A stretch of DNA of 17,621 bases from Monoraphidium neglectum (Eukaryota; Chlorophyta; Chlorophyceae; Sphaeropleales; Selenastraceae): the NCBI RefSeq assembly GCF_000611645.1, contig NW_014012610.1:1-17621 (forward strand), written 5' to 3'. Position 1 is the first letter of the stretch. Each line of letters begins with the position of its first letter. This document shows, piece by piece, positions 1-9,680 of this stretch. The position numbers and the translations under genes are program-made. The notes below the pieces were generated by a model that was not told the origin of the DNA, ran no database searches, and saw only the letters and a program-made list of their open reading frames with translations.

Positions 1-16
1 CCCCACCCCTGGTCAC

Positions 17-620
17 CTGTGTCTCCAGCAGCTGCTCAGCCGTGAAGTTCCCGTCACGCGACACCTGCCCGGCCTGGTACCAGATCACCTCCACCTTCAT
101 TGAACTCAGCACCTGCAGCCAGCCGGCCACAATCTCCAGGTGATAGGGCGCGTGGTTTACGACCGCCACGCGCATCCGCCCCGTGGACCCGTACGCGGCA
201 TGCGGGGCCACATGAGCGCCGGCCGCACCGGCCGTAAGCCGGTCAAGGTGCTGCTGCTGCTGGTGCTGCTGCTGCTGCTGGTGCTGCTGCTGCTGCTGTT
301 GATGCTGCTGCTGCTGCCCCGGATGCGTGCCGGTGGCGGGCGCCTGGTGAGCAGCCGCAGCCGCGGGGTGGCCGGGGTTCGCCTGATTTGGCGCTTGCTG
401 CTTCGCATGCGGGTTGCTCTGCTGCAGCTGTGGGTGAGGAGCAGTCACCTGTTGGAGGTGTGCCTGTTGCTGCTGGGCGTGCTGTGCCGCGGCCTTCGGG
501 GCAGGCAGGGGCTTCAACGCCGCTGCGGCTGCGCGCTGCTGCTTCGCTGCAATCACCACTGCGGCTTGATGGTGAGCCGCCGCCGCTGCCACGGCCGCTG
601 CGACGTGCTGCTGCTGTCGT

Positions 621-657
<37 letters not shown>

Positions 658-1090
658 GCTGCCGGTGTTGCTGCTGCTGCTGCTGCGGCTGCTGCTGTTT
701 CTGCTGCGTCTGTGTCGCCTGCCGCATCGCCGCATCGCGCTCCAGCAGGTGCGCCGCCGCCGACCGCTGTAGCGCCTCGACGTCGCCCTCCCCGCGGCGC
801 GGCTGCCCGGCTGGGTGCGCGCCGGGCAGCTGCCGAGAAGCTCCCGCACCTGTGAGCACCTCGAGCCGCTCTCCTGCATAGCCTGCGGTTGCCACCGCGC
901 GCTGCTGCAGGCCGTAGATCACAGAATACGTGACTAGGGAGGACAGAAGGCATGCAAACAGCAGCGGCGCGGTGCTGCGTGCGGCACGCATGGCCTTGGA
1001 CCGGCACGTCTGCTGGCCGCCGGGTGCCTGGCTGCCCGGCAGCTGCCCATAGCTGGGCATGCGGCCGTGGCCGGCCGCGCGCGCCGCCAT
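17..1090 (-). CDS. Type II membrane protein with Gln-rich stem, 3'-incomplete, family not recognised
   Basis: One uninterrupted frame runs from ATG at 1090 leftwards to a probable splice donor (CAG|GTGACC) at 17/16, giving 358 residues before the gene leaves the window. An in-frame stop lies upstream at 1291-1289, so 1090 is the first usable ATG; 1060 and 991 are later alternatives. Residues about 42-61 (PLLFACLLSSLVTYSVIYGL) form one hydrophobic segment after a short Arg/Lys-containing tail, as in a signal anchor. Next comes a long Ala/Gln/His stem with pure Gln runs around residues 124-161 and 261-283. From residue 306 (MRVAVVNHAPYHLEIVAGWL) the sequence becomes ordered: a strand, a helix, then a second strand (VEVIWYQAG), a Rossmann-like beginning. 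The layout resembles a Golgi enzyme such as a glycosyltransferase, but this is inference and I do not recognise the family. Shifted frames of the same CAG tracts read poly-Ala or poly-Ser and are not the gene. Confidence 0.72.
241..320 (-). repeat. CAG/CAC trinucleotide tract coding poly-Gln/His
   Basis: On the minus strand this is a nearly pure CAG array interrupted by single CAC codons. In the frame of the membrane protein it reads Gln runs broken by His, just before the ordered domain that starts at 175. Confidence 0.9.
607..720 (-). repeat. CAG/CAA trinucleotide tract coding poly-Gln
   Basis: Second and longer Gln-coding array in the same gene. It includes about 11 uninterrupted CAG units at roughly 624-656 and is broken by CAA, CGG, CCG and AAA codons. 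It is probably length-polymorphic between strains, by analogy with other pure trinucleotide runs. Confidence 0.9.
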
Positions 1091-2165
1091 GCCTTTCTTG
1101 TGCCGGCGCGCGGCTGCGGTCGCGCAGGCGCCGCCGGCCGCGTCGCCGCCTTCACCCGTGGTGGCGGGCGGCGGTGGGGCCAAGGGGGGGCGGCGGCTGC
1201 GCCACGGCGGCCCTGCTGCTAAGGAGCGTCCCTGCGACGAGGCGGACTGCAGGCCGCCGGCGCTCCGCGTTGCTCACGCGTGGCCCTGCTACCGCGCCGC
1301 GCTCGTGCCGAGCACCACCACCGGCAATGACCTGCAGCTGCTCACTGCATTCGGCCTAGCTTCGCTCCTGCTGGACTGTTTCCGCCTGACGTGATTGCTG
1401 GGAGTGACGGGACTGTGCTGCCTGCAAGTTTGAGTGGGCACCACCGCTGCCTGGCGCCACTATGCAGAGGACAGCTGTGCGCTGCAGTGGCCGGACTGAT
1501 GCAGCGTGCGCTGCTCGTCTGTTGGTGCTGCACCAGTGGGGTCTCCAGGATACGGCAGTAGTCTCGCAAGTGATTATTCGTGTGTATATACAACTATGCA
1601 GTCCCTTCAAACAGCTACAGCAGGTTTCCGACTGTGCAAAGGAAATGCAGGGGGTGCCTGTGATGCCGTGAATTTTCTCAGGGTCGCACTCATAAAGTCG
1701 ATATCGATTGTGCATATGATGAATGCATCGCTCATTCAATGCTGCTCAGCGTGCTGCGGTTGGGCAACGCTTTTATTCATGCTGCTGCCGCGTGGGGGAG
1801 CTCGCGCTCTGCAGAACGGAGCCGCCGATGAGCAGCTGTGTGGGATTTATCGTATGATTTTCGTCTGCTTTACAAGGCTTTACTGCAGTAAAAGTTAGCG
1901 GGCAGCCGCACCGTCAGAATGCACATCACTCTCGTCTTAGGCAGCCAGGAACAGCCTTACCACAATGCAGTGACACAACAAGAGTACACAGTAAGGTCCA
2001 CTACCGTAGGTAGCCTGAGGCATGTCAGCCTGCACCTGCCAAGACTCGCCCCATCCGTGTTGACCAAACCTGTCAGGCATTTGACTGCCAGCCTGTCCCG
2101 CCAACCGCTCTGGTAGCCCGTTGTCCCGACAGCAGCAAGCCACATCGCAAGCACACTGGTCACTT
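1091..2165. other. Spacer: 5' flank of the membrane-protein gene and 3' flank of MNS1
   Basis: No coding exon could be supported here on either strand. The stretch nearest 1090 is GC-rich and open in the frame of the membrane protein but has no ATG, so it is probably 5' untranslated sequence. The part from about 1540 to 1960 is visibly richer in A/T and holds the candidate MNS1 poly(A) signal. Short open frames here lack family features and splice-site support. Confidence 0.6.
1870..1874 (-). terminator. Candidate TGTAA polyadenylation signal of MNS1
   Basis: TGTAA on the minus strand, about 290 bases past the MNS1 stop codon at 2166. I saw no nearer copy between the stop and this point. TGTAA is the standard green-algal poly(A) signal; its use here is inferred. 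Confidence 0.45.
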
Positions 2166-5100
2166 TCACCGCCTCTGCCGCGCGCTCGGCTGCGGCAAGC
2201 CGGCAGCGCAGCCGCCAGCGGGCGAGGCGGTCGTGGCCGGGCTGGCGCCGCCAGCCGCTGAGCGCAGCAGCTCTGCGTCTGCATTGTCCCGCAGCACGCC
2301 GCGCGGCAGGTACCCCTGCAGGTCCCCCGCCTGCGCCAGCAGCCTGCGCCGCTCGCCCTCGACGATGGCCGCGCGGCGCTCCTCCTCGGCACGCCTAGAG
2401 GGGGGAGGGAGGGGCAAGGGGGGTGGGAGGAGGGGGGCCAGGTGAGCCAGCAAGCCTGCAAGTCTGGCATCTAGTGGAATTCGACAAGACTGTCCCCACG
2501 ACATCGTGCCACACGCGCTGATTTCTCGGATTCTTGCGCAGCACGGTGCCAGTGGGCAGGCAATTTTTAGGCTCCCGCTCTGCTGTTCTAGCGCAGTTGT
2601 GACTGGTACCGGCACTGCTGCAGCAGCTGCTGTGGGGGAGCGCTCACCGGGCGGCCTCCTCCGCCGCCTCCATCGCCCGCGCGGCCTCAAACATAGCCCG
2701 CCGCTCCGCCACCATCGCGTCCACCGCCCGCTTGTGCTCCTGCAGCAATTCAATTATTCAAACGGCCCCAGGTGGGTCGCGATTCGGCCGCAACAACACG
2801 CGGGCCTGCAACTCTGGTGATCGGCGACGGGCTCCCAGGCACACGCACCTGGCGCACCCGCCGCTCCCCCCTTCCCCCGTCTCCGCCGGCAGCGCCCCAT
2901 CACCTGCACCCTCATGCGCCGCCGCTGCGCGTTCATCTGCTCAACGCGGTCGTCCTCCGCGAAGCGCGCCATCGCAGCGGCCCTGAACCTCTCCTCCTCC
3001 TCGCGCTCCCGGGCCTCGCGCTCGTCCTGGGCACGGCGCGGCGCGGGCAATGTACCAGAGTCAAAGCATCAATTCTTGGTGCAGCGCGCATCGCATCGGC
3101 GCTGTGACGCCGGCTGGGACCCGATGATGCCTCGGCGCAGATTTCACCGTTTGCGGGGATTCCTGTCCCTCCGAAGCTCCCACAGAGCGCCCGGGTGCGG
3201 GCCCCACCTGTGGGTGCCCACCACAGGCAGCGGCACCCCCTCGTCACCCATCAACCCCTGGTCACCCATCAACCCCTGGTCACCCATCAACCCCTGGTCA
3301 CCCATCAAACCCCCATACCGAAGTCGCACCTTGAGCCGCAGCATCTCGGCGTTGGCGGCCATCATGTCCTGCCGCGCCGCCTCGCGCTTCTCCGCCGCCG
3401 CCGCCGCGTCGCGCCGCCGCTTCTCGGCCTGCTCCTCCTCGCGCATCATGTCAATGAGGTAGTCCTCCTCGTCCTGGCGCGACACATCAGCACCGGGTGG
3501 CGGGAGGTGCGGCGGTTCCGTGAGGCGCGGGTGCAGGGGGGTCGAGTCGATGAGCAAGGGGTGTTTGGAGGAGCGGGTGGGGTATCTGCCGTGTGGTGGT
3601 GGTGGTCAGGCCTGGGGTTGGAGGGCCATTGGGGTGTGCGGCCCCCTTGCAGTGTGGGGGACAGGGGAGTCCGCCGACAGGGCCAGTCGTTACTAATCAG
3701 CCGCACGATAGCATCATGTGGCCAGGGACTTCTTTCGCACGGTGCACAGGCCGGACACCTGGTGGAAAGAATCAAATCTCGCAGGTGAAAAGGCGTGTCT
3801 GGATGATGAATCAATGCTGCTGCTCGCAATGCAGCCGGCCGCAGTTCCACGACGAGGGCGGCACCCCACCTTTGCGCGCTGCTTGGCCTCTGCCTCTAGC
3901 CGCAGCTGGTCGTAGATGCGCGCGGCGGCGTCGCGGCGCTCCTTCTGCCGCGCCGCCTCGCGGCCCTCGCGCTCCCGCACCTGTATGTGTGGCACAGAGC
4001 AGTGGTGGTGGGGGGGGGCCTGAGGCGCTCTCTGCACCTTTGGGTGCTCAGTGAACCTGGGTGCCGCCAGCTCACATACGACAACATCACCACCAACAGC
4101 ACCCGTTCATGGACGTAAGTCAACCCCTGGTCAAATGCAGCCAGTCGCCCCCCGCCACGCCGCACCATGCTCCAGTACTCTGCGATTCGCCGGTCCTCCT
4201 GAGCCGCCGCCTCCCGCCTGGCCGCCACCTCGGCTTCGTGCTGCTGCAGGTAGTGCGCGATGTACGCCTTGGTCTCGTCCTGCGTCATGGCGGGCAGTGC
4301 CCAGGGTTCAGGGCATAGCGCGTCAGGAGGAGTCGGAAGGGGCGCAGTGGGCAGGCAGGGGTGCTCGTACGTTGGGATGCGTCCGCAGAGCGAGCGTTGC
4401 TCACACCAGAGTGCGGATGGGCACTTGGGTTTGCAACGTGCGTTGCGGTCACCACACCATTGAAAGGCTGTGGCACTCAGAGAAAGTAGGCTCTGCTGCC
4501 TGTGCCGCCGCAAACATGTTCATGCATGTTCGCCCGTGCGCGCCCGTGCGCGCCCGTGCGCGCACCTGCTTTGCGCGTCGCGCGGCAGCCTCCAGCGCGT
4601 CCTCCTGCTGTATGCGCCGCACGACCTCGTCCACCATGGCGCGCTCCCGCTGGAACTCCGCCTCCGCCTCCGCCTGCACCTGCAGCCGCTCCTGACAAGG
4701 TGTCCGGCAGAGCGCGTTTGCACATGCTCACGCTTGGGTGCGTCTGACTCAGCGTGGACTTGCTGGCGCAACGCAGCATTAAAACAGGTTTCGCTGTGCG
4801 CCGCGCGTCGGGCGCGGCGAAAAATGCAGGGTTTGCCTCGACTGCGCCAGTGCTCAACCAGCTGCACACCGAATGAAGGGCTGTGCGCGAACCTGCATCT
4901 GCTGCTCCACCACCTTTATGCCCATCTTGCCGGCCGCGCGGCGCGCCGCTTCCGCCTCCTGCTGCGCCAGCAGTCCCTCGGCGTCACGCTGCATGATGAC
5001 CTGCGCGCACGGCGGGCCACAGGGCAGAGGCCGTGCTCGTTTGCCTCGTGGCGTGCCAAGTTCAACGAGCCCCCACCCACCTGCAAAAGCAGGCGCAGTG

Positions 5101-6500
5101 TCCCTGCCAGTGTTTCCGGGCCAGAAGCAACAAATGAGTGCAGTACGCCCAATCGCCAGCACCCCCAGGGCTTTTCGCTGCCGCATCCAATGCACGTGCG
5201 TGCCGCATTGACCGGGCAACACGTCCCGCCGCACCTGGTCAAATGCCTTGTCGTACTCCGCCTCCCGCGCGGCCAGCTCCGCCTTCTCCGCCAGCTGCAG
5301 CGCCCGCTCCTTGTTCACCCGCGCCACGCGCAGCTTTTCACGCAGCCTGCGCGGCGTACCGCATCCGAATGCGTATTGCCTTGTGCCCGCTGGCAGTCGC
5401 CTCTGCTCCCTGGTGCCGCAGCTCCGGCTGCAGCAACTACCTGAAGACGGCGCGGTGAGCAAGCAACCTGCAACCATCGCCCGTGCGCACTGTAAACCAG
5501 TGTCAAGGCACCAAACCCCCACCAATGAACACGGCCAAACATGCAAGAAGCAGGTCAGTGGCGCCGCTCACTCCCTCAGCTCGGCGCTCTCCTCCCGCAG
5601 CCGCTGAACCTCGCGCGCCGCGGCGTCCTCCGCAGCAGCCTGCCTGCTCAGCGCGCCGCAGAGCGCCTCCTCCTCTTCCGCGCGGATGGCTGCCAGCTCG
5701 CGCTCGCGGTCGGCCTGTGTGTATGCAGCCGCGGTGCGGCGCGGCGGGGGAACGGGTTGGCTTCCAGAGCAGCACGCTGCTGCTGCCCGCGGGCTTGCTG
5801 TCAGTTGCGGCGCGAACATATGGACAGGATCGGCCACAACACACAGTGACACAGACGTAATAAATTGCCGCCGCTGAGCAGCTGCCAGGGCCGTGCGAGG
5901 ATTATAAATGCAGCGGATGCTTCAGTCTGCGCGCGCATCATTGTGGCGTGGCGTGATGCGCGGCCGCAAGACCACGGACCGTGTAGAGCGCAGCGAGCGC
6001 CTGCTGCTCTGCCTCGCGCTCCCGCGCCTCGCGCGCGTGGCGCTTGACGTCGTCCCGCAGCATGTTGCCGCTGACCGCGTCCATGCCGCGCTGCTGGGAG
6101 TAGTACCTGGCGCGGCGACACGCGGGGCCAGTCCGCATGGGCAGCGGAGGGGCTTGCACTACGGGCGCACGGCCATGCAGCACAGGTGGCCGGTGTCGCG
6201 GCCGCACGGCCACGTCGCTGCCGTGTGCATGTGCAGGCACCCTGCTGCGCCTGATCCAAAGGCTCACTTTTGTATCTCCATCCGTGAGGTCTCCTGCTGC
6301 CTCCTTGCAGCCTCACGCTGCTCGTGCGCTGCGGCGCCATCGCGCCGCAGCGCAAGGGCGCGGCGCAAGGGCGAGGCGACGGCATGTGCAATAGAGAGCA
6401 GGGGTCAGGCACGGAAGCAGGATGTTTAAAACCTAAATTAGGTCCTGCTCCTCTTGCATTGAAGCTCACCTCTCGCGAGCTGCCCTCGGCTGGTCCCCAT
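2166..6500 (-). CDS. MNS1: MNS1 / FAP127 ciliary microtubule inner protein, 13 exons
   Basis: Exons: 6500-6470, 6328-6268, 6106-5980, 5714-5572, 5346-5235, 5000-4893, 4691-4566, 4279-4166, 3980-3870, 3473-3330, 3026-2904, 2739-2648, 2394-2166. All introns are GT-AG and all phases agree, giving 506 residues, close to the roughly 495 of human MNS1. The protein is almost wholly charged coiled coil (trichohyalin-plectin homology). Diagnostic matches to MNS1 are MARFAEDDRVEQMNAQRRRM near residues 378-397, EHKRAV at the start of exon 12, and IVEGERRRLL...GYLPRGVL near 441-465; only a short Ala/Gly-rich tail follows. MNS1 (FAP127 in Chlamydomonas) lies inside axonemal doublet microtubules and supports cilium assembly and motility. 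The start is the ATG at 6500, whose 31-base exon matches exon 2 in phase. The first two exons are the least certain. The gene is head to head with nocturnin. Confidence 0.88.
2400..2437 (+). repeat. G-run cluster opposite the exon-13 polypyrimidine tract of MNS1
   Basis: The plus strand carries a dense series of runs of three to six G separated by one to three bases. Its complement is the C/T-rich tract ending in CTCTAG, the acceptor of the last MNS1 exon. The plus strand is the transcription template, so a DNA G-quadruplex could form there. Confidence 0.7.
3243..3308 (+). repeat. 18-bp tandem repeat, about 3.7 copies, in MNS1 intron 10
   Basis: Three identical copies of GTCACCCATCAACCCCTG at 3243, 3261 and 3279, with a partial fourth to 3308. 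The array lies inside the intron between exons 10 and 11. Read on the minus strand in the frame of exon 10 it would give repeated GLMGDQ. Confidence 0.92.
4531..4560 (+). repeat. 10-bp tandem repeat, three copies, beside the MNS1 exon-7 donor
   Basis: CGCCCGTGCG is repeated three times without change. The array ends five bases before the donor site at 4565/4564, so it forms the first part of intron 7 in the minus-strand transcript. Confidence 0.9.
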
Positions 6501-6792
6501 TTTTGCGAAGGTCAAACGCGTTTGCGCTGACCCTGGCGAGCTGAATGACCGACTGGATAGTACAGTCGCATCCGCATACAAATAGCGCCACCACGAGGTT
6601 GGCTGTGAGGGAGGTAAATGCAGTGCTCTGCACTGCTGATTCAGCTGAGCGGGAGTGACCCAGATCCATCCATCCACCTTGCCGCGTCAGTCACGTCTAA
6701 ACATCGGTAGCTACCCGTGATAGGATTGTCAATGCTTGGTCTTTTGCTGCTCTTTGGGTGTAGATCTCCTCTGCGATCTTTTCTCTTTGCCC
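6501..6792. promoter_or_regulatory. Divergent promoter region between MNS1 and nocturnin
   Basis: Only 292 bases separate the MNS1 ATG at 6500 (minus) from the first in-frame ATG of nocturnin at 6793 (plus), so both promoters and both 5' leaders must fit here, unless nocturnin has a further upstream exon or starts later. I saw no clear TATA box. The stretch is less GC-rich than the flanking exons. Confidence 0.5.
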
Positions 6793-9176
6793 ATGCTCCG
6801 CTGCCCACTGTGGCCGCGGAGCATTCCAATCACCAGTTGCAGGCAGGTCGAACGATCGGCAGCGGTGATGGTGCGGTGCCGCTGCTTTGGGTGGGGCAGT
6901 GGCAGCAGCGGCAGCGGCGACGATGCCGATGCAGGTCCGGCTCAACGGCAGCAGAAGCAGCAGCAGCGACAAATGCAGCAGCAACAGGGTGAGGTGCAGA
7001 GTCATGCAGCCGTCCATGCCCCGAAGTTGCGGCGGACGGAGCTGCCGTTGCAGCGGGCGCCCCTCCTCCCAGCAGCAGGGTGCAAGCCGCTGCGTGTCAT
7101 GAGTTTCAACATACTGGCGGACGGCCTGGCGCAGAACGGCGACTTTGTAAATGTGAGTGGGGTGTGCAGTATGCCTTGGAACAGCACCAGAATGCCATTG
7201 CGCGACGCGCCCGTGGCGGCGTTGAAGCTGGCATTTGACCTTGTTTGACCAGGCAACCAAACGCCCTCGTCGCCGTCGCAGGCGCCCCCGGAGGTTCTGG
7301 CTTGGGAGTACCGCCTGCCACGCATCATAGAGGTGCGCAAACGCACTCAACCGTAGCAGGGCGGCTGCTAGCTCGCTGCAGTCATAGCCTTGCATCTGGC
7401 CCTTCATCTGCCTCCCGCCCACCTGGCGGTGAGCGATCAGCCCAGCGGTTGCAGCGGCGTGTGAGGTTTGCACGCAACGCGTCGCTCCTCAGGCAGCCTG
7501 CAATGCAACATTTGGCTGCACACGAACGGCCCTCCCACTCACAAGCTTGCTTGCCACTGTTGGACCTCGCAGGAGGTCGCTGAGGGGCGTTGCGACCTGG
7601 TGTGCCTGCAGGAGGCCAACCACTATGGTGCGCAGGGCTGGGCCCGTCACCACCGCGACCTATCAATAACAGAAGATCCAACAGAACGCCTCCAAGCACG
7701 AGCAAGAACCCCGCCACTCCGCGTGCCTGCTGTGTATTCACCGCAGCATCAGCACGCAAAACCACCTACAAACGCAAGCACACTCGCACAACTGCTGCAC
7801 CCGCAGACGAGATCGCCGCAGCACTGGGACAGCAGGGCCTCGTTGGCACCTTCCTCCCAAAGCGCCCCAGCCCCACGGAGCGCTTCGGCGCCCCGCCCGA
7901 CGGCTGCGCACTGTTCTACCGGGCCAGCCGCCTCTCGCCCGCGAGCCCTGACGGCGCCCCACGCGGCACGCCGTACGCGCAGCCAGGCGGCGGGGGCCCG
8001 ATGACTCAGGGCTTTGTCGCGGCGACGCTGCGGGACCGCGAGTCGGGGCGCCTGGTGGTGGTTGCGGCCACGCACCTCAAGGCCAAGGACGGCGGCCCCA
8101 ATGACGAGACGCGGCGGGCGCAGGTGCGTGGACCCTACTGCCCTGTTCGGCTAGCTTCGGGCGGTCCTTGTGATGGTAGATGGTAGGCATGGATTTGGCG
8201 GCTTGAGGGGAATGCGTGTCGAGCCGTTCCAGGCATGCGCTCCAGCGTCGACACATGTCTGCCTGCTTGCTTGCTCTTGCCTGCCTGCTGGTTGACACCA
8301 CTGATTGCTTGCGTCCCCGGCCCCTCAACGCCCAACACTCCAGGCGCAGCAGCTGCTGGACCATGTCGCGCAGGCGCGAGACGCGGCTGCGACTGGCGGG
8401 GGTGGCGGCGGTGGGCCTGCGGTGCTGGTGATGGGCGACTTCAACGCCACACGCGGCAGCCCAGCCTGCCAGGTAGGGGGAAGCAAGCCAACATGCTATT
8501 TTGTTGGGACCAAGGCAAAGGGCGCGTCTACCTGCCCGCTCATCCAATTACCCGCTTATCTGATCGTCCCCAAACCCTTCCTCAAAGAAGGTAGGTGGGG
8601 TGCGTGATCCTGCCGCTACCTGCATGCAGGTGAGCAAACCGTGATTATTGCTCGATTTTCAGCCTCTTCTGCCCCTGCTCCCACCACACGCAGGTTATGG
8701 AGCGGCATCCCACCCTGCAGCTGCAGAGCGTCTGGGACGTGCCCTGGGCGGCAGACTTGGGAAAGCTAGGCAGCAGCGGGGGCAGCTCGGGCCAGCATGG
8801 CAACGGGACTGTAGTGTGCACTGGGCCGGGGAGTGGCGCGGATGGGTGCATCAGGGATGGGCAGCAGCAGCACCATCACCACAATTGCCAGCAGCAGCCG
8901 CAGGAGCAGCCACAACAGCAGCAGCAACAGGAGCATGAGCATGAGCAGCAGCGGGAGGAAGCGGTGGAGGAGCAGGAATTCAGCACTTGGAAGTTCCGCC
9001 CCAACGGCGAGGCAAGGCGCATCATAGACCACCTCTACTTCAGCCCGCAGCAGCTGGCGCCCATGGCGCGCTGGCGCATGTTGCGTGCGGCCGAGATCGG
9101 CGCGGGCGGCCTGCCGTGTGCGGCGTACCCCTCTGATCACATGGCCCTGATGACTCAACTCGAGTGGCTCACGTAA
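6793..9176 (+). CDS. NOCT: Nocturnin-type EEP-family phosphatase, six exons
   Basis: Exons: 6793-7152, 7282-7332, 7573-7627, 7807-8123, 8344-8472, 8694-9176; phases agree, about 464 residues. The fold is the endonuclease/exonuclease/phosphatase domain. Motifs in order: MSFNILADG (Asn106), CDLVCLQEANHY (metal-binding Glu151), FLPKRPSP (Lys174), PPDGCALFY, THLKAKD (His245), GDFNATRG (Asp293, Asn295), STWKFRPNGEARRIIDH and YPSDHMAL (His453). FPK-x-x-SP, the DGCALF box and TWK-x-x-x-x-GE are typical of nocturnin rather than of CCR4 or Mg-dependent endonucleases. Animal nocturnin removes the 2' phosphate of NADP(H), giving NAD(H); it was first described as a deadenylase. Human Arg290 appears to be Lys249 here. 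A Gln/His/Glu-rich insert (about residues 356-392) sits in a surface loop before STWK. The start is uncertain: 6793 is the first ATG after an in-frame stop at 6721; 6868 and 6973 also fit. The N-terminus is low complexity and no targeting signal is clear. Confidence 0.88.
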
Positions 9177-9410
9177 TTCGCGCAAGGCTTTGTTGCTGGG
9201 TGGTGTGCGCCTGCGCCTCTTGGCGTGGTGTGATTTTTGTTCTGGTGTTGGTATCTAGCCGCCGTCTGTACCTTTCTAGCCACGCACCGCCCAATTCATC
9301 TACGCTGCAACCCTACAAAATGAGAAAATGCCCGGCATGCCGCCCTTTGGTGCCATTGTTCTTGTGGCTGGGTCCGTTACTTTTGTAGTGTAGTGGTACA
9401 CGTGCTGTTC

Positions 9411-9411
9411 G

Positions 9412-9456
<45 letters not shown>
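9411..9456 (+). repeat. (GT)n microsatellite
   Basis: About 19 uninterrupted GT units from 9419, preceded by GTGTGTGC and followed by ATGCGTGTGCGCGCGC. The whole stretch is alternating purine-pyrimidine and so Z-DNA-prone. It lies in the convergent spacer. Confidence 0.95.
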
Positions 9457-9459
<3 letters not shown>

Positions 9460-9660
9460 CGTGTGCGCGCGCAGACAAAGCAAGTTTTACATGTCGGAGT
9501 GCCTGGCGTGCAGTGTGACCTGTATAAACGCTGATGCCACCCCGCCACCTCAAGTTATCAACAGCCCCTGCTTGCTGTGCTGGCCATGCAAGGCAACATT
9601 CCATGCATCATGGCTAGGCCACACGCATAGCCCACGCGCACCAGTGCAATGACATGCCGG

Positions 9661-9665
9661 TTACA
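9661..9665 (-). terminator. TGTAA polyadenylation signal of the F-box gene
   Basis: TGTAA on the minus strand, 15 bases past the stop codon at 9683-9681. It implies a very short 3' untranslated region of a few tens of bases. Confidence 0.65.
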
Positions 9666-9680
9666 TCATTAATCTCGTCG

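Larger units (their letters stand above)
9177..9680. other. Convergent spacer between nocturnin and the F-box gene
   Basis: No exon was found. It holds both 3' ends and a (GT)n microsatellite. I saw no plus-strand TGTAA for nocturnin before the next gene; two TGTAG variants at 9384 and 9389 are the nearest candidates. Confidence 0.6.

Noticed and set aside
140..772. 210-residue Leu-rich open frame on the plus strand
   Set aside because: Poly-Leu comes from CTG repeats, the complement of the Gln tracts. It starts with GTG and has no family features.
243..1007. 254-residue Ala-rich open frame on the minus strand
   Set aside because: It is a shifted frame of the same CAG tracts. The frame beginning at 1090 gives a membrane anchor, Gln stem and ordered domain, and runs to a good splice donor.
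1506..1898. 130-residue plus-strand open frame in the left spacer
   Set aside because: No recognisable motif, mixed composition unlike the other coding exons, and no splice partners; probably non-coding 3' or 5' flank.
3144..3329. Repeated GLMGDQ peptide as a real protein domain
   Set aside because: It lies between the donor at 3330/3329 and the acceptor before 3026; splicing it out restores exact alignment to MNS1. Kept only as a possible retained intron.
5885..5910. ATTATAAATG as a TATA box and start on the plus strand
   Set aside because: It falls inside MNS1 intron 3 and no plus-strand coding sequence follows.
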